In this document: piece after piece, positions 29,543-38,059 of the stretch | Position numbering within the stretch: position 1 is the stretch's first letter | Layout: every line of letters begins with the position of its first letter | DNA from: an uncultured Porphyromonadaceae bacterium | GTDB lineage: Bacteria > Bacteroidota > Bacteroidia > Bacteroidales > Muribaculaceae | DNA: 64,000 nt | Assembly (NCBI GenBank): GCA_900548875.1 | Contig: URMA01000002.1 | Location: forward strand, 21,301-85,300 | Reading direction: 5' to 3' | Notes under the pieces: model-generated | Told to the model about the DNA's origin: nothing | The model's input: the letters and a program-made list of their open reading frames with translations, nothing else | The model's database searches: none | Position numbers and translations under genes: made by a program

Positions 29543-29577
29543 GTATTCAACTTTAATTATTATTAAAAGTATTAGAA

Positions 29578-30183
29578 ATGGCAAGATATACCGGACCTAA
29601 AACAAGAATTGCAAGAAAATTCGGTGAGGCAATCTTCGGAGAAGACAAAGTCCTCGCAAAGAAAAATTATGCCCCGGGTCAACATGGTGCCAACAAGAGA
29701 AGAAAAACATCTGAATACGGCAATCAGTTGCGTGAAAAACAAAAGGCTAAATACACTTACGGTGTTTTGGAAAAACAATTCCGCAACCTGTTCGACAAGG
29801 CAGACCGCTCAAAGGGTATCACAGGTGTTATCCTTCTTCAATTGCTCGAAGCACGCCTTGACAACGTGGTTTATCGCTTAGGAATCGCCCGCACTCGTGC
29901 TGCTGCACGCCAGTTGGTTTCACACCGTCACATCACAGTGAACGGCCGTGTGCTCAACATCCCTTCATATTCTGTTAAACCTGGCGACGTAGTTGCAGTG
30001 CGCGAAAAATCAAAGTCTCTCGAAGTCATTGCTGATGCATTGGCTGGATTCAATCACAGCAAATATCCTTGGCTTGAATGGGATGAAAATGTAAAGGGTG
30101 GCAAATTGCTTCACCTTCCGCAAAGAGAAGATATTCCGGAAAATATCAAGGAACAGTCAATCGTCGAGTTGTATTCTAAATAA
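29578..30183 (+). CDS. rpsD: 30S ribosomal protein S4
   Basis: 201 residues. S4 starts 30S assembly by binding the 5' domain of 16S rRNA and is a known translational repressor in other bacteria. The S4 RNA-binding domain ([38 protein letters not shown]) is intact. It lacks the N-terminal zinc cysteines. It follows a structured gap that may be its control site. Confidence 0.97.
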   Translation: MARYTGPKTRIARKFGEAIFGEDKVLAKKNYAPGQHGANKRRKTSEYGNQLREKQKAKYTYGVLEKQFRNLFDKADRSKGITGVILLQLLEARLDNVVYRLGIARTRAAARQLVSHRHITVNGRVLNIPSYSVKPGDVVAVREKSKSLEVIADALAGFNHSKYPWLEWDENVKGGKLLHLPQREDIPENIKEQSIVELYSK

Positions 30184-30199
30184 TAAATTGTAAATATCC

Positions 30200-31195
30200 A
30201 TGGCTATTTTAGCATTTCAGAAACCCGATAAAGTATTAATGCTCGAGGCAGACAGCCGCTTCGGTAAGTTCGAGTTCCGTCCTTTGGAACCGGGCTACGG
30301 TGTGACTGTAGGTAATGCACTGCGTCGAATCCTGCTTTCTTCGCTTGAGGGTTATGCAATTTCGTCTATCCGTATCGACGGTGTTCAGCACGAATTTGCT
30401 ACAATCCCGGGTGTAAAGGAAGATGTGACAAACATCATTCTCAACCTGAAGAAAGTGCGTTTTAAACATATCGTTGAAACAGACGAGCCTGCTACGGGAA
30501 AAATCAACGTATCGGGTAAAGATGTCTTGACAGCCGGCGATTTAGGCAATGAACTATCAGGTTTTGAAGTACTAAATCCGGATTTGGTTATTTGCCATTT
30601 AGATCCAACTGTTGCTTCTTTCACAATGGATTTCACTATCAATAAAGGTCGTGGCTACGTTCCTGCTGACGAAAACGCCAAGGAAAACGATGCTATCGAC
30701 GTCATTGCAATCGACTCTATCTATACGCCGATTGTCAATGTCAAGTATTCGGTAGAAAACTATCGTGTAGAGCAAAAGACTGACTACGAAAAACTTGTTC
30801 TGGAAATTTCTACTGACGGATCAATCCACCCGAAGGATGCTTTGAAAGAAGCTGCAAAAATCTTGATCTACCACTTCATGCTCTTCTCTGACGAGAAAAT
30901 CACTCTCGAAACAACGGAGAACGACGGCAATGAAGAATTCGATGAAGAAATTTTGCACATGCGTCAGCTTCTCAAATCAAAACTTGTCGATATGGACCTT
31001 TCAGTTCGTGCGCTCAACTGCTTGAAGAGTGCAGAAGTGGAGACACTTGGCGAACTCGTTCAGTTCAACAAGACAGATTTGTTGAAGTTCCGCAATTTCG
31101 GAAAGAAGTCATTGACAGAGCTTGACGAGCTTCTCGCAAGTCTTAACCTGTCATTCGGAATGGATATTTCAAAGTATAAATTAGATAAAGATTAA
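30200..31195 (+). CDS. rpoA: RNA polymerase alpha subunit
   Basis: 331 residues. The N-terminal domain (to about residue 235) dimerises and nucleates the polymerase ([38 protein letters not shown]). The C-terminal domain (about 255-325; [18 protein letters not shown]) contacts promoter DNA and activators. It sits between rpsD and rplQ, the standard alpha operon place. Confidence 0.97.
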   Translation: MAILAFQKPDKVLMLEADSRFGKFEFRPLEPGYGVTVGNALRRILLSSLEGYAISSIRIDGVQHEFATIPGVKEDVTNIILNLKKVRFKHIVETDEPATGKINVSGKDVLTAGDLGNELSGFEVLNPDLVICHLDPTVASFTMDFTINKGRGYVPADENAKENDAIDVIAIDSIYTPIVNVKYSVENYRVEQKTDYEKLVLEISTDGSIHPKDALKEAAKILIYHFMLFSDEKITLETTENDGNEEFDEEILHMRQLLKSKLVDMDLSVRALNCLKSAEVETLGELVQFNKTDLLKFRNFGKKSLTELDELLASLNLSFGMDISKYKLDKD

Positions 31196-31200
31196 TAACG

Positions 31201-31698
31201 ATGAGACATAATAAAAAAGTAAACCACTTAGGCCGTAAGAAAGCTCATCTTGATGCACTGTTGTCAAATATGACAATTTCTCTCATCATGCACAAGAGAA
31301 TTTTCACTACTTTGGCTAAGGCAAAAGCATTGCGCAAATACGCTGAGCCGCTTATCAACCGCGCTAAAGATGACACTACTAACTCTCGCCGTGTAGTATT
31401 CAGCTACTTGCAGAACAAACACGCTGTATCTGAACTCTTCGGTGTAGTAGCTAATAAGATTGCAGAACGTAACGGAGGTTACACTCGTATCATCAAGACT
31501 GGCAACCGTCTGGGTGACAACGCTAAGACTTGCTTCATTGAACTTGTTGACTTCAACGAAAACATGCTCAAGACTGAAAAGAAGAAAGCAACTCGTACTC
31601 GCCGTTCTCGCAAGTCATCAGCTGCTGAAACAGCTGCTCCTGCAGTTGAAACTCCGGCAACTGAAGCTCCGGCTGCTGAAGAAAAGGCCGCTGAATAA
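31201..31698 (+). CDS. rplQ: 50S ribosomal protein L17
   Basis: 165 residues. The first 120 or so are the L17 core ([20 protein letters not shown]). The last 40 form a basic then Ala/Pro/Glu-rich disordered tail ([19 protein letters not shown]), a known feature of this phylum. It is the last gene of the array and is followed by a terminator. Confidence 0.97.
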   Translation: MRHNKKVNHLGRKKAHLDALLSNMTISLIMHKRIFTTLAKAKALRKYAEPLINRAKDDTTNSRRVVFSYLQNKHAVSELFGVVANKIAERNGGYTRIIKTGNRLGDNAKTCFIELVDFNENMLKTEKKKATRTRRSRKSSAAETAAPAVETPATEAPAAEEKAAE

Positions 31699-31723
31699 TA
31701 GACGAAGTCTAAAGCTAAATATG

Positions 31724-31759
31724 AAATCAGGGTTTCCAATCGGGAATCCTGATTTTTTT
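31724..31759 (+). terminator. Terminator of the ribosomal protein array
   Basis: AAATCAGG (31724-31731) pairs with CCTGATTT (31748-31755) with further pairing of TTCC/GGAA inside, followed by a T-run, 26 bases after the rplQ stop. Confidence 0.85.
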
Positions 31760-31851
31760 GTTGTCCTTCAGCGTTTATCCTTGGACGGTCATTTGACCGG
31801 CACGCAAGGTTTGGCCCATTGATAGTGTGCTGATTGGATTCGAGTTTATTT

Positions 31852-31889
31852 CCGACGACGTCAAGTAAAAATTCGGTCGTCGGTTTTTT
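31852..31889 (+). terminator. Second terminator after rplQ
   Basis: CCGACGAC (31852-31859) pairs with GTCGTCGG (31876-31883), followed by TTTTTT. About 95 bases separate it from the first terminator; that stretch contains the nested stem CCTTG/CAAGG around GGTC/GACC (31780-31809) and no protein gene. Confidence 0.7.
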
Positions 31890-31992
31890 ATGCGCCTGCT
31901 TTGCCTTATTGGGATAATACAGATGCTGTTCGGGATAGCCAAACTTGAAAACTGCGTTTTCGTTTGCCTCTCCCATCTTCTATATATTTTGA

Positions 31993-32058
31993 CAGAAGAA
32001 CACAAGAACAGATTATAAAATTGCCATGCGGGAAAAATTTTGTTCTTCTGTTCTTCTG
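31993..32058. repeat. 18-base inverted repeat upstream of the glycosyltransferase
   Basis: CAGAAGAACACAAGAACA (31993-32010) is the reverse complement of TGTTCTTCTGTTCTTCTG (32041-32058) at 17 of 18 positions, separated by 30 bases. It sits just before two tandem -7 elements. No transposase is near, and the role is unknown. Confidence 0.6.
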
Positions 32059-32077
32059 TCCAATATTAACCTTTCCT

Positions 32078-32085
32078 TATCTTTG
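32078..32085 (+). promoter_or_regulatory. First TATCTTTG -7 element
   Basis: A perfect TAnnTTTG element 20 bases after the inverted repeat; its -33 is weak. The same octamer recurs at 32151-32158. Confidence 0.4.
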
Positions 32086-32124
32086 CATAAGATAGGATGT
32101 GGCTCAGCATAAAACCTAAACAAG

Positions 32125-32158
32125 TTTGGTTTTCTGCCTTCGACTTTCTCTATCTTTG
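32125..32158 (+). promoter_or_regulatory. Promoter that sets the glycosyltransferase start
   Basis: TTTG (32125-32128), 22 bases, TATCTTTG (32151-32158). Transcription would begin near 32165, so the start codon must be ATG 32178 rather than the in-frame ATG at 32097. Confidence 0.55.
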
Positions 32159-32177
32159 TCTTTATATATACGGATTC

Positions 32178-32990
32178 ATGGAAAAAGCTGACAAAAAATA
32201 TAAGGTAACTGTTGTCGTTCCCCTCTATCGTGCCACGATGACGGAACTTGAGCGGGTGTCGTTTAACCGTTTGTTTGAGGTGTTGGGCGGTCACAGCATT
32301 GTTGTCGTCAAGCCGTGTTCGCTTGATTTGTCGTCGTTGCTGGCCGGCTATTCGATTGATTCCGTAGAAAGTTTCGATGACTGCTTTTTCGCCGGAATAG
32401 CGGGTTACAACCGGCTGATGATGTCGACGGATTTTTATTCCCGGTTTTCGACGTCGGAATATGTGCTGATTTATCAGCTCGACGCCTATGTGTTCCGCGA
32501 CGAACTGTTGGAATGGTGCGACAAGGGATATGACTATGTAGGTGCTCCCTGGCCTGTGCGTCCGATTTACAGGACTCCGCTCTATCGTCTGGCTTCGTGG
32601 TTGAAGAAGAAGTATTGTGATGCTACCGGCCGTCCTAACCGGCAGATAACGCGCGGCAAAGTCGGCAACGGCGGTTTCTCGTTGCGGAAGGTTGACAGTC
32701 ATTTGCGTGCGGTCACCGAATTGGCCGATGTTGTCCATCATTTTCTTACGGTCAAGCACCATCATACGTTTAACGAAGATGTGTTTTTCAGCGTTGAAGT
32801 CAACAAGCATGGTTTGGGATTCCGCTATCCGGACGTAAAGGAGGCGATGAAGTTTTCATTCGACAAATATCCGGCCATGTGCTATCGCTGGAACGGCTGT
32901 CGTCTGCCTTTCGGTTGCCATTCGTGGTATAAGCGCAAGATGAAACGGTTCTGGCTGCCCATCATACTTGAGGGCAAGCAGCCGGAGTAG
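32178..32990 (+). CDS. Glycosyltransferase-like protein, DUF5672 family
   Basis: 270 residues from ATG 32178 (MEKADKKYKVTVVVPLYRAT). The protein resembles DUF5672, a family with a nucleotide-sugar glycosyltransferase fold; QLDAYVFRDELLEWCDKGYD holds a DxD-like acidic site and VGNGGFSLRKVDSHL and FNEDVFFSVE are typical of the family. It has no signal peptide and should act in the cytosol, perhaps adding sugars to LPS, capsule or glycoproteins. An ATG at 32097 in the same frame was rejected because a promoter -7 element lies between it and 32178 and the extra 27 residues look like translated promoter DNA. It stands alone, not in a capsule cluster. Confidence 0.75.
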   Translation: MEKADKKYKVTVVVPLYRATMTELERVSFNRLFEVLGGHSIVVVKPCSLDLSSLLAGYSIDSVESFDDCFFAGIAGYNRLMMSTDFYSRFSTSEYVLIYQLDAYVFRDELLEWCDKGYDYVGAPWPVRPIYRTPLYRLASWLKKKYCDATGRPNRQITRGKVGNGGFSLRKVDSHLRAVTELADVVHHFLTVKHHHTFNEDVFFSVEVNKHGLGFRYPDVKEAMKFSFDKYPAMCYRWNGCRLPFGCHSWYKRKMKRFWLPIILEGKQPE

Positions 32991-33038
32991 GGGATTTTTT
33001 ACGGGCATATCTGTTCTCCGTAGTGGCGGGAAATAATA

Positions 33039-33072
33039 CAGGCTGTGTGCGATGTTGTCGCGTCACAGCCTG
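33039..33072 (-). terminator. Terminator hairpin of fbp
   Basis: CAGGCTGTG (33039-33047) pairs with CACAGCCTG (33064-33072), with GCGA/TCGC pairing inside. It lies between the convergent stops of the glycosyltransferase (32990) and fbp (33105), so it may serve both; T-rich sequence follows weakly on the minus side. Confidence 0.6.
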
Positions 33073-33104
33073 AACTCTATAAAAAAAATGAAACAATGTA
33101 GCTT

Positions 33105-35135
33105 TTAGCTGTTCTCTTTCAGCAGACCGAGGCGGTAGGCGGCGAGCAGTTTTTCAAGATCCTTGATTTGTGTGATCAGCTCTTTGCCTTTGTCCGTGTC
33201 CTTTACCATTAGCCGCTGGCTGTTGAATTCTACTAGGAATGTGTTCGACTTGATGTCGAGCCCTTCCTCAATGGCTTTCTGGCGCGATTCGAACGGCTCG
33301 TGCTGTACGAGCTGCAAGGCACGCGAGTGGAACACCAGCGTGTAGCCGGCGATGCCCGTTTCCGGCTGATAGGCTTTCGAGAATCCTCCGTCGATGACCA
33401 GCAGCTTTCCGTTGGCCTTAATCGGCTGTTCGCCTTTGATTGTCTTCACCGGGACATGTCCGTTAATGATGTGCGAATGTCCGCTTGTAATTCCGAATTC
33501 GTGGAGAATGTTGTCGCATATGTCTTCACGGTCGCGGAGCGTGTAGTAGTAGCCTTTTTCTTCGCGGTGCAGTTCCTTGTCGGCAATGAAATAGCGTTCG
33601 AATGTCGCCATTTTGTTCTTGTCGAACAGTGGGGAGTCAGGTCCGCACCATAAATACCATGCATAGTCAAGTGCAAAAGCCTTTTCCGGCGAGTCGTTGT
33701 CGTCGAAATAAGCCGTTCTTACCAGGTTGTCCACCTTGTCGAGCAGAGCCTTGCCTGAATATTTTTTGTTGTTGATGGTCACTTTCTTGAAAGATCCGTC
33801 CTTTTCCAACGGAATCGAGGCATGGAACATCAGATTGTCGTTGCATACCAGGTACATGCTTCCGTAAGTGAACAGGCAGCGGATATGCTTTTGCAGTTTT
33901 TCGCTGTTGATGAATGAATTGTGGAGCTTTTCCACCAGTTCTTTTTCCTCTTCTGTCAGTTCATACGGATTTTCGGGAGATACGGTCGGGAATTCCTTGT
34001 CCAGCATGTCGTATTCCTTGCCCTCGTAGCAGAACACACCGCGCTTGTAGTCGATTTTCTCCAGCAGCAGGCGGTCGTTCATCTTGAATTCCGGACGGCG
34101 TTTGATGATTTGCGCTTCCAGTTTGAATTGGATGACGGCAATTGCCTTGTGCATCTGCGCTATGAGGCGCAGTGTCTTTTCCGTATATGTCTTGTCGGCA
34201 AATTTCTGTTTGGCGGCGAACACTGTGCATGGGTCATTGGCGTAGGTGTCCATTGCGAATGTGGCAAGCGGGAGCAGGTTGATGCCGTATCCCTCTTCCA
34301 GTGTCGTGAGGATGCCGTAGCGCATGCAGATGCGGATTACGTTGGCAATACAGCTGTCGTTACCGGCAGCGGCACCCATCCAGAGCAGGTCGTGGTTGCC
34401 CCACTGAATGTCAAAATTATGATAGTTGCACAATGTGTCCATGATGATGTGTGCGCCCGGTCCGCGGTCGAATATGTCGCCTACGATGTGCAGGGAGTCG
34501 ATGGTCAGCCGTTGGATAAGGTTGCACATGGCAATGATGAAATCGTCGGCACGGCGTGTGGAAATGATGGTGCTGATGATTTTGTTGATATATGCCTGCT
34601 TGTTCGGTTCATTCGAGGTTTCGTGAAGAAGTTCCTGAATGATGTAGGAGAAGTCGGCGGGAAGCGATTTTCTGACTTTCGAGCGTGTGTATTTCGAAGA
34701 AACGTTCTGGCATACCTTTACCAATTGGTTGAGCGTAGTGATATACCAGTCGTCGATGTCGTCTTCCTTGGCTTTTACCAGCATGATTTTCTCTTCCGGA
34801 TAGTAAATAAGCGTGCACAGCTCTTTTTTCTCGTTTTCACGCAAAGTGTTGCCGAAAATTTCCTGCACTTTCCGCTTGATGGAGCCCGAGGCATTTTTCA
34901 ATACATGCTGGAAGGCCTCATATTCTCCGTGTATGTCGGTCAGGAAGTGTTCCGTGCCTTTAGGCAGGTTTAATATGGCTTCCAGGTTGATGATTTCCGT
35001 GCTGGCGGCAGCAATGGTCGGAAAACTCCGGGAGAGCAATTGCAGGTAGCGCAAGTCGTTTTCTACCGAGATTCTGTTGATGCTTTGTTGAGTAGGCATA
35101 TTAATCGTAATGTGTAAGTAATCAGTGTTATTCAT
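33105..35135 (-). CDS. fbp: Fructose-1,6-bisphosphatase, class III
   Basis: 676 residues, the length of class III enzymes of Firmicutes and Bacteroidetes. It removes the 1-phosphate from fructose-1,6-bisphosphate in gluconeogenesis. Metallophosphoesterase motifs are visible: DIHGEYEAF, VGDIFDRGPGAHIIMD and WGNHDLLWMGAA, with later histidines in SGHSHIINGHVPV. ATG 35135 gives twelve residues before a second ATG at 35099 (MPTQQSINRI); either may be used. It has its own promoter at 35185-35216. Confidence 0.93.
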   Translation of the reverse strand: MNNTDYLHITINMPTQQSINRISVENDLRYLQLLSRSFPTIAAASTEIINLEAILNLPKGTEHFLTDIHGEYEAFQHVLKNASGSIKRKVQEIFGNTLRENEKKELCTLIYYPEEKIMLVKAKEDDIDDWYITTLNQLVKVCQNVSSKYTRSKVRKSLPADFSYIIQELLHETSNEPNKQAYINKIISTIISTRRADDFIIAMCNLIQRLTIDSLHIVGDIFDRGPGAHIIMDTLCNYHNFDIQWGNHDLLWMGAAAGNDSCIANVIRICMRYGILTTLEEGYGINLLPLATFAMDTYANDPCTVFAAKQKFADKTYTEKTLRLIAQMHKAIAVIQFKLEAQIIKRRPEFKMNDRLLLEKIDYKRGVFCYEGKEYDMLDKEFPTVSPENPYELTEEEKELVEKLHNSFINSEKLQKHIRCLFTYGSMYLVCNDNLMFHASIPLEKDGSFKKVTINNKKYSGKALLDKVDNLVRTAYFDDNDSPEKAFALDYAWYLWCGPDSPLFDKNKMATFERYFIADKELHREEKGYYYTLRDREDICDNILHEFGITSGHSHIINGHVPVKTIKGEQPIKANGKLLVIDGGFSKAYQPETGIAGYTLVFHSRALQLVQHEPFESRQKAIEEGLDIKSNTFLVEFNSQRLMVKDTDKGKELITQIKDLEKLLAAYRLGLLKENS

Positions 35136-35184
35136 CTCCGCGGCATTCTGTTGTCAGTATGGCGGAACGGTTTCTATCCGTATG

Positions 35185-35216
35185 CAAATATAGGAATTAT
35201 TTTATAAATATGTGCA
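35185..35216 (-). promoter_or_regulatory. Promoter of fbp
   Basis: On the minus strand TTG (35216-35214), 21 bases, TATATTTG (35192-35185). Transcription would begin near 35178, about 43 bases before ATG 35135. Confidence 0.55.
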
Positions 35217-35302
35217 ATCGAAACGAAACTCATTTGCTTTCGTTGCGAAAATGATGAAGAAATGCAGATTTGTCAGTCCAGAATCCGGAATTGGCAGTAA
35301 AA

Positions 35303-35319
35303 GTGGACAAAATTTCCAC
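35303..35319 (+). promoter_or_regulatory. Dyad upstream of the sigma-54-type promoter
   Basis: GTGGA (35303-35307) and TCCAC (35315-35319) form an inverted repeat with a 7-base gap, 20 bases before the -24 box. It could bind an activator, but the spacing is closer than most enhancer sites. Confidence 0.3.
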
Positions 35320-35339
35320 CTTCCTGCTGCTGTTTGGAC

Positions 35340-35355
35340 TGGCACACCCTTTGCA
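35340..35355 (+). promoter_or_regulatory. Sigma-54-type (-24/-12) promoter of hsp20
   Basis: TGGCAC (35340-35345), five bases, TTGCA (35351-35355). The GG and GC dinucleotides are ten bases apart, the exact spacing needed by RpoN. Transcription would begin near 35367, leaving a 78-base leader. No TAnnTTTG element lies in this gap (35217-35444). Confidence 0.6.
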
Positions 35356-35444
35356 TTATCTAAGGGTGAACTTCGGAAGCTCCCCAGTAGAGCAAGAGGT
35401 TGAAAATTAGAATGTTTAACAAAAAAATATAGGAGAATTTAACT

Positions 35445-35873
35445 ATGATGCCGATTAGAAGAAATCAAAATTGGTTGCCAAGTATCTTCAATGATTTTTT
35501 TGACAACGACTGGATGGAAAAAGCCAATGCTACTGCTCCTGCTATCAACGTACTCGAAAACGAAAAAGAATATAAAGTGGAGCTGGCAGCTCCGGGTATG
35601 ACGAAAGAGGATTTCGACGTTCATATCGACGAAGAAAACAACTTGGTCATCTCCATGGAAAAGAAGAACGAAAAGAAAGAGGACGAAAAGAACGGTCGCT
35701 ATCTGCGTCGCGAATTTTCTTACTCAAAGTTCCAGCAGACAATGATTTTGCCGGAAGATGTCGACAAAGAAAAGATTTCTGCTACCGTCAACAACGGTGT
35801 GCTTGACATCGAATTGCCGAAACTGGTAAAAGAAGAATTGCCGAAACAGAAACGTGTGATTGAAATCCAGTAA
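35445..35873 (+). CDS. Small heat-shock protein, Hsp20 family
   Basis: 142 residues. An ATP-independent holdase that keeps unfolded proteins soluble. The alpha-crystallin domain spans about residues 33-140 (PAINVLENEKEYKVELAAPG; FDVHIDEENNLVISME; VNNGVLDIELPK), and the C-terminal VIEIQ resembles the I-x-I anchor. A near-consensus Shine-Dalgarno (AGGAGA) lies before the ATG. Its promoter is of the sigma-54 type, so control differs from neighbouring genes. Confidence 0.93.
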   Translation: MMPIRRNQNWLPSIFNDFFDNDWMEKANATAPAINVLENEKEYKVELAAPGMTKEDFDVHIDEENNLVISMEKKNEKKEDEKNGRYLRREFSYSKFQQTMILPEDVDKEKISATVNNGVLDIELPKLVKEELPKQKRVIEIQ

Positions 35874-35897
35874 AGCTCAGTCATGAGGCATAACGAA

Positions 35898-35938
35898 GAG
35901 GACAATGTCGGGATTCCTGACATTGTCCTCTTTTTTTT
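35898..35938 (+). terminator. Terminator of hsp20
   Basis: A perfect 12-base stem, GAGGACAATGTC (35898-35909) with GACATTGTCCTC (35919-35930), followed by eight T. Confidence 0.93.
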
Positions 35939-36028
35939 ATGTCCGGTTTTCAGACAGCTTTTGTTGGTAGTGTCGGCGAGTTAACATTAATTAGTGCTTC
36001 AGTTGTGACAATGTGGGAAGATAACGTT

Positions 36029-36036
36029 TATATTTG
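36029..36036 (+). promoter_or_regulatory. -7 element of the tetR-like gene
   Basis: TATATTTG matches TAnnTTTG. The start of transcription falls near 36043, only about 18 bases before the ATG, and inside the palindrome at 36040-36053. Confidence 0.5.
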
Positions 36037-36039
36037 CAT

Positions 36040-36053
36040 TAACATATCTGTTA
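36040..36053 (+). promoter_or_regulatory. Candidate TetR operator, copy 1
   Basis: TAACATATCTGTTA is a perfect 5-base inverted repeat (TAACA/TGTTA) over the expected transcription start. The sequence continues GACAAATAT, almost the same as copy 2 at 36745. Confidence 0.5.
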
Positions 36054-36060
36054 GACAAAT

Positions 36061-36699
36061 ATGATAGACAATACGGTTGGACAAATAACGACAGAACAGA
36101 AAATCATGGATGCAGCTGAAAAGCTGTTTCTTGAGAAAGGCTTTATCCTTTCAACCACCACTTTGATTGCCAAGGAAGCAGGGGTGACCCATGCTATGCT
36201 TCATTATTATTTCCGCACGAAGGAGCAGATTTTCATCAAGGTGCTGGACAAAAATATAGGAGAACTTGCCGGCACGTTGCGTCCGCTTATGTCGATGGAA
36301 CGCCCTGTGTGGCAAACCATCCGCAAGGGGGTGGAAGTGCTTTTTGATTATCTGAACACCCACCGTCAGTTGCCCGGCCTTATTTACGATGTGGCAAAGC
36401 ATCAGCCGCGGCTGCTTGACGGCTATGTGAAGACTTCGGGCAATGCTTTGCAAGGGGCTGTCGAACGCCATCGCAGCATGCTTTCGCAGGAAATTGCCGG
36501 GGGCAGAATGAATGACATTTCTTTGAAACAGTTGGTTTACGATATATTTTCCATGAACATGTCGGCTTTCATGGCCATTACAGGGCTTCGCGATGTGCTT
36601 CACTACACGCCGGAGCAGATTGACGCTTTTCTGTCGGAGCAGAAACGGGAAATCGTCAACACCGTGTACTGCCGGCTTTATGGGGAAATTCCTGCGTAA
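36061..36699 (+). CDS. TetR/AcrR-family transcriptional regulator
   Basis: 212 residues. The N-terminal helix-turn-helix is typical (AAEKLFLEKGF, then TTTLIAKEAGVTHAMLHYYF, then RTKEQIF). The C-terminal part is the variable ligand-binding and dimer domain. It lies 74 bases before an efflux operon on the same strand and shares a palindrome with it, so it most likely represses both itself and the pump until a substrate binds. Start ATG 36061 has no clear ribosome-binding site; ATG at 36106 (MDAAEK) would cut into the domain and is less likely. Confidence 0.9.
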   Translation: MIDNTVGQITTEQKIMDAAEKLFLEKGFILSTTTLIAKEAGVTHAMLHYYFRTKEQIFIKVLDKNIGELAGTLRPLMSMERPVWQTIRKGVEVLFDYLNTHRQLPGLIYDVAKHQPRLLDGYVKTSGNALQGAVERHRSMLSQEIAGGRMNDISLKQLVYDIFSMNMSAFMAITGLRDVLHYTPEQIDAFLSEQKREIVNTVYCRLYGEIPA

Positions 36700-36744
36700 A
36701 AAGATGACAGGCGCGGCTGCCTGTTATTTTTTGACCCTATTACC

Positions 36745-36756
36745 AACAGGTCTGTT
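36745..36756 (+). promoter_or_regulatory. Candidate TetR operator, copy 2
   Basis: AACAGGTCTGTT is a perfect inverted repeat (AACAG/CTGTT), followed by AAACAAATAT. It shares TCTGTTA-A/G-ACAAATAT with copy 1 at 36040. A TTG at 36731-36733 may be the -33 of the operon promoter, but no good -7 is seen. Confidence 0.5.
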
Positions 36757-36773
36757 AAACAAATATATTAATT

Positions 36774-38039
36774 ATGGGCAAGACAATGAAAGTGGTCAGT
36801 GTGGCGGCTGTTTTAATGTTCAGCCTGCTTGCAAGAGCCGAGGGGCAGATTTCTCTCGACGAATGTATCCGGCTTGCACGGGAACATTATCCCCAGGCCA
36901 AAGAGATGTTGCTGGCTGACAAAACTGAACAGAGCGACCTGAAAATTAACCGTCAGAAGTGGGCTCCGCAGCTGGTATTGAACGGAAAGGCGAGCTATCA
37001 GTCGGAAGTCGTTGAAATGCCGTTTGATTTTAACGGCTATGATTTTGATATTTCCAACTACCAGTACAGTTTGACTGCCGATGTCGACCAGATGATATGG
37101 GACGGCGGAGAAACGCAAAACAAAAAGCGGCAGATAAGTGCGGATGCCGATGTGAAGCGGCGGCAATTGGACGTGACGCTCTATAACCTGAACGACCGTG
37201 TGGAAAACTGCTATCTTTCCGTATTGCTTCTCGACAGGCAGTTGGCGCAGAAAGAAATATTGATGCAGAGCCTTCTGCGAAACCGCAAGGAGGTGGTAGC
37301 CTGTCTTGAAAGCGGAGTTGCCTATAAGTCCGATTTGGACATTGTGGAGGTGAATATTCTCGATTGTGAACAGAGCGTAGCGGAACTGAAAAATGACCGT
37401 CAGGCGTATGTTGCCATGCTTGAACTGTTGACGGGGCGCAGTTTCGACGGGGTTGAGTTCGTCGAGCCGTCGACGTCCGTCGGAGATGACGATATGGTGG
37501 TCCGCCGTCCGGAACTTTCATTATACAATGCGCAGGCTGAACAGTTGAAACTGCAGCGTGAAGGCTTACAGGCAAGGCTTTCGCCAAAATTCAATTTTTA
37601 TTTGCAGGGAGGTCTTGGCAAGCCGGGGTTGAATATGCTGAAAGATGAAATTCGGCCGTACTATGTGGCAGGCATCAAGATGCAATGGAACTTCGGAGCG
37701 CTTTATAGCCGGAAAAATGATATCCGCAAGATGGAAATCCAGCAGGAAAATATCGAGTATGAGCGGGAAACTTTTCTGTTGAACACATCGCTGGATGTGA
37801 CGGAGCAGATGAACAGTATCCGTAAAATCAAGGATGCGTTAGGTAAGGACAGCGAAATCATCCGGCTGCGTGAAAGGATTCGGCAGGCGGGCGAGGAGCA
37901 GTACCGCAGCGGCGTGATAAAAATGACCGATCTGATGACGATGATTGACGATGAACACAATGCGCGGGTCAACGAGTCGTTGCATCAGGTACAGCTGATG
38001 AAGGCTGTGAGAAAGTTGAAGAATATTGTCGGTGAATAA
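36774..38039 (+). CDS. TolC-family outer membrane efflux protein
   Basis: 421 residues with a signal peptide. Two long coiled-coil halves (ISLDECIRLAREHYPQAKEM; LREGL-type helices such as LQREGLQARLSPKFNFYLQG) match the OEP repeat of TolC, the trimeric channel through the outer membrane. It opens the five-gene efflux operon. ATG 36774 is used here; ATG 36786 (MKVVSV) begins the signal peptide more directly and may be the true start. Confidence 0.88.
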   Translation: MGKTMKVVSVAAVLMFSLLARAEGQISLDECIRLAREHYPQAKEMLLADKTEQSDLKINRQKWAPQLVLNGKASYQSEVVEMPFDFNGYDFDISNYQYSLTADVDQMIWDGGETQNKKRQISADADVKRRQLDVTLYNLNDRVENCYLSVLLLDRQLAQKEILMQSLLRNRKEVVACLESGVAYKSDLDIVEVNILDCEQSVAELKNDRQAYVAMLELLTGRSFDGVEFVEPSTSVGDDDMVVRRPELSLYNAQAEQLKLQREGLQARLSPKFNFYLQGGLGKPGLNMLKDEIRPYYVAGIKMQWNFGALYSRKNDIRKMEIQQENIEYERETFLLNTSLDVTEQMNSIRKIKDALGKDSEIIRLRERIRQAGEEQYRSGVIKMTDLMTMIDDEHNARVNESLHQVQLMKAVRKLKNIVGE

Positions 38040-38059
38040 AATAACGGGAGGAAAGGATT

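Noticed and set aside
31479..31976. 165-codon minus-strand open frame across the rplQ end and both terminators
   Set aside because: It reads through two terminator hairpins and antisense to rplQ; no recognisable product. I also considered a transposase remnant, but no inverted repeats or conserved motif support it.
32097..32177. Upstream ATG of the glycosyltransferase
   Set aside because: A promoter with TATCTTTG at 32151 lies inside this stretch, so the extra 27 residues would not be transcribed from it; the family N-terminus begins at 32178.
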